Assembly (NCBI GenBank): GCA_039105265.1
Contig: JAPFFF010000006.1
Span: forward strand, 2,852,001 to 2,916,000
Direction of reading: 5' to 3'
DNA length: 64,000 nucleotides
Source of the DNA: Tritrichomonas musculus
Lineage: Eukaryota > Parabasalia > Tritrichomonadida > Tritrichomonadidae
The notes beneath the pieces were generated by a model. The model saw only the letters and a program-made list of their open reading frames with translations, ran no database searches and was not told where the DNA came from. Positions 58,290 through 64,000 of the stretch are shown here, piece by piece. Position 1 is the stretch's first letter. Each line of letters starts with the position of its first letter. Made by a program: the position numbers and the translations under genes.

Positions 58290-58885
58290 ATTTTCTTAAA
58301 TAAAGGTCCAGAGTCGGCTATGAAAACAAAGAATCAAATTGTTAATCGATTCTTGTAGAAAAGCTTCCCAAATTTGTTGAACTTTTTCAAATACCTCTTT
58401 TTATGAATGTATTTTGGTCATCTTGAGAATTATTTTGATTGTTCCTCATTGATGCTCAATGATATTTAGGTCTGAGGAGTTTGATGTCCAGTATTTTAAA
58501 AATAATAATCTCTTTTTATATATATAGCGTACTGAGGAAACTAGAATGCATAGAAGCTCCATCTTGCATAAAGATATACTCTCCTTGACTATGAAAGAGA
58601 TTTTAATCTTCAACAAACTGACTCTCTAGAATTAAATTCTCATTTTCGACATCAATTATGGTTTTTCCACATCAAAGTTTGCTCTTGTAAAAAAAAAAAA
58701 CAACAATTACAGCAAAAAACGATATATCATATTGGAATTTGGATTTTTGGTAAAACACATTTTCAGTTATTTCACTTTTTTGATACAATCAATAATTTCG
58801 TCAACACAAAAATGATTTTCATCTTAAAAAACAATTTGCGAGATTTTGGAAATGGAAATGTAATAAATTGAAAATTAGATAATTT
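58290..58885 (-). pseudogene. Tc1/mariner-type transposase fragment, decayed
   Basis: Read on the minus strand in broken frames, it shows 'IFMQDGASMHSS' (the 'DNAPxH' catalytic block of Tc1-like transposases, near 58,530-58,560) and 'WTSNSSDLNIIEH' (the 'SPDLNPIE' block, near 58,450-58,490). Stops, frame changes and a missing N-terminus make it dead. The outer Polinton sits right at its 3' side, so it may have landed in or near this older transposon. Confidence 0.75.
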
Positions 58886-58886
58886 T

Positions 58887-59213
58887 TCAATTCTTGTTTG
58901 ATTTTGGGCCGTTTGCAATGGAATTCGAGTTTTTTGCGGCATTGTTTTTTCCTTTGATCGTTATCGAATAGCATATACTAGCATAATTATTTGATTGATA
59001 TTGTGGGTTGTTATCAATAAAAGTGATTAATGCTCTCTTTTTTTCTATTAAAGTATTAATATTGTCATTAAAAAGAATAATATCTTCAAATAATCTTTTT
59101 TGATATGTAGTTAATGAATAAATCAACTTTCTACAATATTCATCATAAATAATTGGTCTTGTAAATAAATTTAGATCTTGTTCTGACATGTTTAGTTCAT
59201 TTAAAACAGTCAT
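58887..59213 (-). CDS. Hypothetical 108-aa protein
   Basis: A helical, charged frame ('EYCRKLIYSLTTYQKRLFED', 'NINTLIEKKRALITFIDNN') from ATG 59213, with an Asn/Ser/Lys-rich tail. No family recognised. It lies among decayed transposon DNA and may be a small real gene or a chance frame. Confidence 0.35.
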   Translation of the reverse strand: MTVLNELNMSEQDLNLFTRPIIYDEYCRKLIYSLTTYQKRLFEDIILFNDNINTLIEKKRALITFIDNNPQYQSNNYASICYSITIKGKNNAAKNSNSIANGPKSNKN

Positions 59214-60229
59214 AATAAGATATTAAACTTCAACCATGATGACGATAACAAAACACACAAAGCTTGATTAAGACATAAAAAAATGAGATCAGAGAATCTC
59301 TCGATCTTGGAGATGCATAACATGAACTACTAAGAAATGTAAATAGTTATTTTGAAGATCATACAAGAAAAATAAGAAATAATTCAAAGATACTTCAAAT
59401 TATTTACCCAAATGATATTTAAAATTTTTACTTTAAAGATTAAAATGATAAAGAAAGGCTTTGAAAAAAGACAACAGGCCACTTGATAAATTTACTCAAA
59501 AGCTGCAAGCATTCAGAAGACATAAAAAAGATAAGAGATAGACCTAAAAAAGGAAAAAAAAAAAAAAAGAAAAATTGGAAGTGGGAATAAGAAGAAAGAG
59601 AACCAGGAAAAAAAAAGCTAATAGTCTTTTAGATCTCACAATTCCTCTTGTGATGCAGACTTATCATACACAGCCCTAGCAAAACGAATCAATTAATTCA
59701 TCAATCTAGTAATGAATGGTAGACCATTAGAGGACAATGTAAGAATAGTCAGATTCTTAAAAAAGCAATGGTTATCTAAAAAAAAAATGTAGAAATTATA
59801 AATAAATTAAAAGAAAACAGGAGGCGAATCGTTTGGTACAAAATGATGCAGTTTCGAAAAAATTTGAACATCATAATATGAACCATTTTTCAAATCATTA
59901 CAAAGGTCAATGTAATTAACCTCATGATACACGCAAATGTGCTTGAATGATTCTTTTTTAAAAACGTTCTGATATGTACTCCTTTAATATACTAATATCT
60001 GGTCTTGAAAGGAATGGTTCGTTTCCATAGGTTTGCCCTTTTTGCCAATGTAACGCAAGAGCTGATCTTTTAATACATGTCTTTATTGCTGCAGGTGATA
60101 TGAATTCATCTTAGGTATCTTTATGGGCCCATTGCACGCCCCGTGCCCGTTTCCCATCCCTATATAGTTTTTTGCATATTGAGAAAAAATGCTTTCATGT
60201 TGAGATAAATTTATTACTTCACTTTTAAT
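59214..60229. other. Decayed, non-coding DNA before the Harbinger-type gene
   Basis: No open frame. It has purine-rich A/G tracts at 59,520-59,620. A short GC-richer patch at 60,124-60,165 ('GGGCCCATTGCACGCCCCGT') may belong to the upstream end of the transposon; I found no matching inverted copy after 61,440. Confidence 0.5.
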
Positions 60230-61440
60230 ATGAGTCCAATTGACGATAGTCTTCTAACTTATTCCCAAATAATGACTAATCAAAGAAATGCTGAAATGGA
60301 AACATTGAATAGAATGCCTCAGTTCTTGGTTAATTGTATAGACGAAAATGAAGCTGATGAATCTGAAATAAATGGTGCAAATGAAAGAGTGAATCAGATT
60401 CTTAAAAACAGGTCAGTTTGCCTAGCATTAACAGGTTTTTACCAGAAAATATCGAAAAACTCGTGAGCACTTCAGAGAGTAGATTCAGGTTTCCAGGTAG
60501 AGGAAGAAGAATCATAATGAAGCCCGTTGACTTGATAGTGATTTTGCTCAATTACTTAAGATGTTACCCGAGGTTTGAGCGTGGGGCTTTTACTTTCAAT
60601 TTAAAGATCTCTACATATGAAAAGTATGTTAAAACATCTTTCGTAGCAGTAAAAGACTTTTTCTATCAGAGATTTGTTACGAATCCAGCAGAGCATTTAG
60701 ACCTTCCAATTTCTGAGACTTATCCAGATGCGCCTTATGGCGTGGACGCGACTGTTCAAAAAATCTACACTCCAATTGTCCAGTTTGTGATGGCAAAACA
60801 ATTTTTTTCAGGGAAACACTATCGCTATTGTATCAAAAGCCAAATGATTTGCGATTCGTTTGGAAGTGCATTGCATGTAGCATCTGGATATGTAGGTTCA
60901 ATGCATGACATGCAGATTTTCAGGCAAAATATTCAGTCTTTTCAGGATGAAATTGTTTCTACACATCCCGATGCTGGAACCAAAATCCTCACCGATAAAG
61001 GCTATATCTCAAATGAATTTAGTAGTCTATTGACCACGCCAGTCAAAGGTTTACCATATGATTTAAGTCCAGAAGAAAATGAGCATAATCAGAAATTAGC
61101 CAGTGCACGAGTAGTGGTTGAAAGGTTTTTTGGAAAGCTGAAAATCAAATTTTACATTATGAAAAACGACTTTCGTGGAGACCGAGACGAATACTCAAAT
61201 TATTTTAAGTTGTGTATCGCATTGACCAAAATTGAAATTCGTCAGTGTGGTAATCCTCTATCACAAGATGACTCAAACTTTTATGAAAGATGGATTGCTA
61301 ATCTGATCTACATTGAAAAGCAAAATTACGAAGATGAATGTACAAAATGCAGAGAAAATCGGCTTGCAAGAGTAGTAAAAAAAAAAAAAAAAAAATCATT
61401 CCAAAATGAAGTTATAACTTCATATGTAGCAGGAAAATAA
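60230..61440 (+). CDS. PIF/Harbinger-type (DDE_Tnp_4) transposase, possibly with a 23-nt intron
   Basis: A transposase in two overlapping frames: exon-like 60,230-60,411 and the main frame up to 61,440. The main part has the DDE core: Asp in 'YGVDATVQKIY', Asp in 'KILTDKGYIS' and Glu in 'ARVVVERFFGKLKIKF', with 'GYVGSMHDMQIFR' between, all typical of Harbinger/DDE_4 enzymes. The frames can be linked by removing 60,412-60,434 (GTCAGT ... TTAACAG), giving 395 residues; or it may be a frameshift, with a start at ATG 60,516. An A-run near 61,378-61,396 makes a poly-Lys tail and could hide a sequencing error. DDE residues intact; terminal repeats not found. Confidence 0.85.
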
Positions 61441-61570
61441 CTTTTTATCTATTGTTCATATTCATTTCAATAAATTCTTTTTGAATATGTTTTTATCAGA
61501 AGTAAGTTATATTAAAAAAATTCATGATTTTTTAATTATCTAGTATTTATAATTCATCCATTAAACAGGT

Positions 61571-61641
61571 GGTCCCGTAGTGTAACGGTATCACATGGGA
61601 CTCTGAATCCCGTGACCCAGGTTCGACTCCTGGCGGGACCA
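61571..61641 (+). tRNA. tRNA-Gln (anticodon CTG)
   Basis: A 71-nt cloverleaf. The acceptor arms GGTCCCG/CGGGACC pair fully, the anticodon stem TGGGA/TCCCG holds loop CTCTGAA with CTG, and the T arm is CCAGG-TTCGACT-CCTGG. The discriminator is A at 61641. No intron. A T-run follows (61,647-61,655), a likely RNA polymerase III terminator. Confidence 0.97.
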
Positions 61642-61642
61642 A

Positions 61643-63211
61643 ATGTTTTTTTTTTGTAAAGATATACAATTAAATTACGTTACTAATTTTTATTTCCATA
61701 AATTGAGATCTTGCTCCGTTAAACCAACCAAACGTAAAGAAAGATTAAATTATAATTCATTTTTTGAAACACCAACAATTTCAAATTGCGTTTTGCCAAA
61801 TTCGAAAGAATCAACTGAAATATCAATTAAAAATTCGGCTTCATCCATTAAAAAACCATCTAATTTTTTGACATGCTCAGAAATCAATGATCTTATAGAT
61901 TCATTGGTTTCAAAGAAAAATTCTAAGACCTCTACATCTTCGAATAAACAGACCCCAAAGACTTCTGGTTTTGAAGTTAATTTTAAGCAAGTAACTCCAA
62001 TGACAAAGACAATGATTGAACGAAGAAAACGACTTAAATCTCAAACCGATGCTTCTACTTCCATCGATTTATTTAGTTCAATTAATCAAAATGAAGTTAA
62101 TGAAATGCCACAAGATTCCAAATCATATATAAATTCGTATTCAAGGACATTGATCGATGAAACTTTAGAAAGAAAAATTAAAGAAATATTTGGAGATTCA
62201 ATCGAATTCACCAAGCAAGAATTAGAAAATATTTTTCACCAATTAGGAATTCTTGAAAAGGGCGACAAAATTAATAATAGATCGGTATTTCGTGAAACAT
62301 TGCTCGAGTGGGAAGTTGATGATAACTTATATGACGCAGCTTCTGCTCAAAATGAAATTTTATTAGCAATAAATGGAGATACTAAAACTGATTTCAGAAG
62401 AATTGTTCGAAATAGAATCAACACAAATTTAGTCAATAAGAAAAATCCGAAAATTCCATATGTCCAAAAAGATATGTACCAAGGATCACATTTCATAACT
62501 ACAGATGTACTAGATAGAATTACCCAACCAAAGCCACCTCCTCCAACAGAAGAACCTATTGAACAAATAGAATATTCAAAAAATTCAAGAAAAGTTTTAA
62601 ATAAATCAATCTACAGCAAGGAAAATTTTTTAAGAAGAGTTAATTCTTTGGATGAGAGAAAAAAGGAGAGAAAACAAAAAATCATTAATGATATTGAAGA
62701 AGAAATTGAAAAAAAGAAAGAAAAAGAAAAGATAATTCCAATTGTTAGCTATTCTCCAGAAAAGTTGAAATCAAGATTATACTTTTTTAAAAATAATACT
62801 GACTCAGATAATTCAGATGAGGAGGAAAAAAGAAAACCTCGGTACATAATTCCTTATGAAGAATATTGTGAATATAGAGATTTAATTAATAAAAAGCACA
62901 AACGGGAAAAAAAACCTTCAGGATGGGAATCTCATTTTCAAAGAATGCAAGATGGTAGAATTCAAAAAATTATAAAGAAAAAAGAGGAAGAAAAATACTC
63001 TCGCATTGATATTCCTGTTGTTAAAGTTCCAAAATATACACCAAAAGAACTGCCAAATGAAGTCTATCTCATTCATAATAATCCTCCTCAGAAAAAAATT
63101 GAAGATTTAAAGCCAATTGATAAAAAGAAATTCAGAGGTGGTTCTGTTTCCCCTAGAAAAAAGCACAGGAAGAGAGATGATGAGAACAATATCACCCATT
63201 TTAAAAAATAA
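61643..63211 (+). CDS. Unknown charged, Lys/Glu-rich protein (up to 522 aa)
   Basis: I do not recognise this gene. The frame is open from an ATG at 61643, which sits right against the tRNA and in its T-run, so the true start may be later; the next in-frame ATG is near residue 119 ('MTKTMIERRKRL'). Residues 150-250 are the best-folded part ('LERKIKEIFGDSIEFTKQEL', 'ETLLEWEVDDNLYDAASAQN'), perhaps a helical domain. The C-terminal half is Lys/Glu/Asp-rich and probably disordered. No membrane segment. The coding bias looks real across the whole frame. Confidence 0.72.
   Translation: MFFFCKDIQLNYVTNFYFHKLRSCSVKPTKRKERLNYNSFFETPTISNCVLPNSKESTEISIKNSASSIKKPSNFLTCSEINDLIDSLVSKKNSKTSTSSNKQTPKTSGFEVNFKQVTPMTKTMIERRKRLKSQTDASTSIDLFSSINQNEVNEMPQDSKSYINSYSRTLIDETLERKIKEIFGDSIEFTKQELENIFHQLGILEKGDKINNRSVFRETLLEWEVDDNLYDAASAQNEILLAINGDTKTDFRRIVRNRINTNLVNKKNPKIPYVQKDMYQGSHFITTDVLDRITQPKPPPPTEEPIEQIEYSKNSRKVLNKSIYSKENFLRRVNSLDERKKERKQKIINDIEEEIEKKKEKEKIIPIVSYSPEKLKSRLYFFKNNTDSDNSDEEEKRKPRYIIPYEEYCEYRDLINKKHKREKKPSGWESHFQRMQDGRIQKIIKKKEEEKYSRIDIPVVKVPKYTPKELPNEVYLIHNNPPQKKIEDLKPIDKKKFRGGSVSPRKKHRKRDDENNITHFKK
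61646..61656 (+). terminator. Pol III T-run terminator after tRNA-Gln
   Basis: A run of T immediately after the tRNA gene, as expected for RNA polymerase III termination. Confidence 0.7.
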
Positions 63212-63676
63212 AAATGTTTGTTTATTTCATTTGTACGTTTTTTTTTTTAATATCATAATAGTTAACAACATTTTGCCATATTTTGCTAACTTATTAAAAA
63301 AAAATTTAGATAAATAAACTCCAAATTAGATCAAAATCTTAATATAAAATTATTCTGATTAATCTTCTGTCTAGTTGTTTTTTTTATACTTAAATTCAAT
63401 CATTTTTTTGTATATCATTAATTTTTAAAAACAAAACATAATTTGATTTTTTTTTTTTTTTTTTAAATCAAAAAATAATGTTAATAATGATGACCTAATC
63501 AAAAGAACTCTTTTTAAAGTAAAAACAAGATATATTCTGAAAACTTTTTCTCTTCATAATATTTATTATCATTATTTAATACAAACTTAGTTTTGAATGA
63601 TGTAATCAACATCATTAATAAATAAACAAGCAAAAAAATAAAATCTTTTTTATTAATAAATAAAAAAAACTAAATT
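63212..63676. other. Intergenic spacer between convergent genes
   Basis: AT-rich with poly-T tracts (63,240 and 63,450). No gene seen. It holds the 3' ends of the two facing genes. Confidence 0.55.
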
Positions 63677-64000
63677 TTAGATTTCTTCATTATGCTCATC
63701 GCCATCGTCATCTTTTTTATCGTCATTTTGTTCAGTGCTATTTTCTTTGGTATCATTATCATTTCCCTCGCCAGATGAAGATTCAACCATTGACATTGAA
63801 GCTTCATCACTAATTGAATCTTCTTTGCCACTCAAATCATCCAAATTATCTTCGATTGTTGCGGTGACTCTAGAATTATCAGTTTCATCGTTTTCTCCTT
63901 TCTTATTCCTAATAATGATTATGTTGCTGCTTCGATCATTATCATCTTCTTCTTCATCGAAGTTTGGCCGTTCTTTCTTAACTTTCCTGTATTTGATGAT
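63677..64000 (-). CDS. Acidic C-terminus of an unknown gene, 5' part outside window
   Basis: The minus strand is open from the right edge to a TAA at 63,677-63,679, giving the last 107 residues. It begins with a basic 'IIKYRKVKKERPNFDEEED' and continues as a very acidic Asp/Glu/Ser/Asn tail ('DDKKDDDGDEHNEEI'). Such tails occur in nuclear and chromatin proteins, but no identity can be given. Confidence 0.7.
   Translation of the reverse strand: MIKYRKVKKERPNFDEEEDDNDRSSNIIIIRNKKGENDETDNSRVTATIEDNLDDLSGKEDSISDEASMSMVESSSGEGNDNDTKENSTEQNDDKKDDDGDEHNEEI

Overview
The window looks like nuclear DNA of a parabasalid protist (a trichomonad), most like Tritrichomonas or Trichomonas. The evidence is very AT-rich spacers, large intronless genes, a flagellar central-apparatus protein, a trichomonad-style two-repeat Myb factor, a DUF3447/ankyrin gene beside BspA-like leucine-rich repeats, and full-size Polintons (Mavericks), for which trichomonads are known. 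The species is inferred from these families, not from a marker gene.

Layout. Bases 1-26,700 are ordinary host DNA. They hold a CFAP54-like gene running off the left edge, a small unknown gene, a CAMK-like kinase, a Myb factor and a VPS13-family lipid-transfer protein, all on the minus strand. On the plus strand follow a SAPS-type phosphatase regulatory subunit with a huge repetitive insert, a DUF3447 gene, and decayed ankyrin and BspA remnants. Bases 26,700-61,440 form a mobile-element island. From 61,571 host genes return: a tRNA-Gln(CTG), a gene for a 522-residue charged protein, and the acidic 3' end of a gene on the minus strand.

The island holds (i) two inverted copies of a dispersed repeat with long poly-T tracts; (ii) an 860-bp mini-Polinton (28,495-29,354) with a perfect 5-bp target duplication; (iii) a 365-bp MITE with perfect 24-bp ends; (iv) an outer Polinton-like element (33,378-58,281) with terminal repeats of about 640 bp, each carrying the same HNH endonuclease gene; (v) a second, whole-looking Polinton (37,195-54,184; about 17 kb) inserted in a long fibre-like gene of the outer one, with a perfect 5-bp GCTGA duplication; (vi) a decayed Tc1/mariner transposase fragment; and (vii) a PIF/Harbinger-type transposase gene, perhaps with a 23-nt intron.

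The inner Polinton has the classic set: protein-primed DNA polymerase B, RVE-type integrase, FtsK/HerA-type packaging ATPase, a large protein in the major-capsid position, a small membrane-active-looking protein, and a giant fibre-like protein. No polymerase, integrase, ATPase or capsid gene was recognised in the outer element (about 7.9 kb without its guest). It carries the HNH genes, a 181-residue protein and the fibre-like gene. The mini-Polinton encodes a relative of that 181-residue protein. All three elements start with A(C/G)TA(C/G)TAT and have a palindrome near the end, so they may use one integration machinery. All positions, identities and family calls were read by eye; no database search was run.
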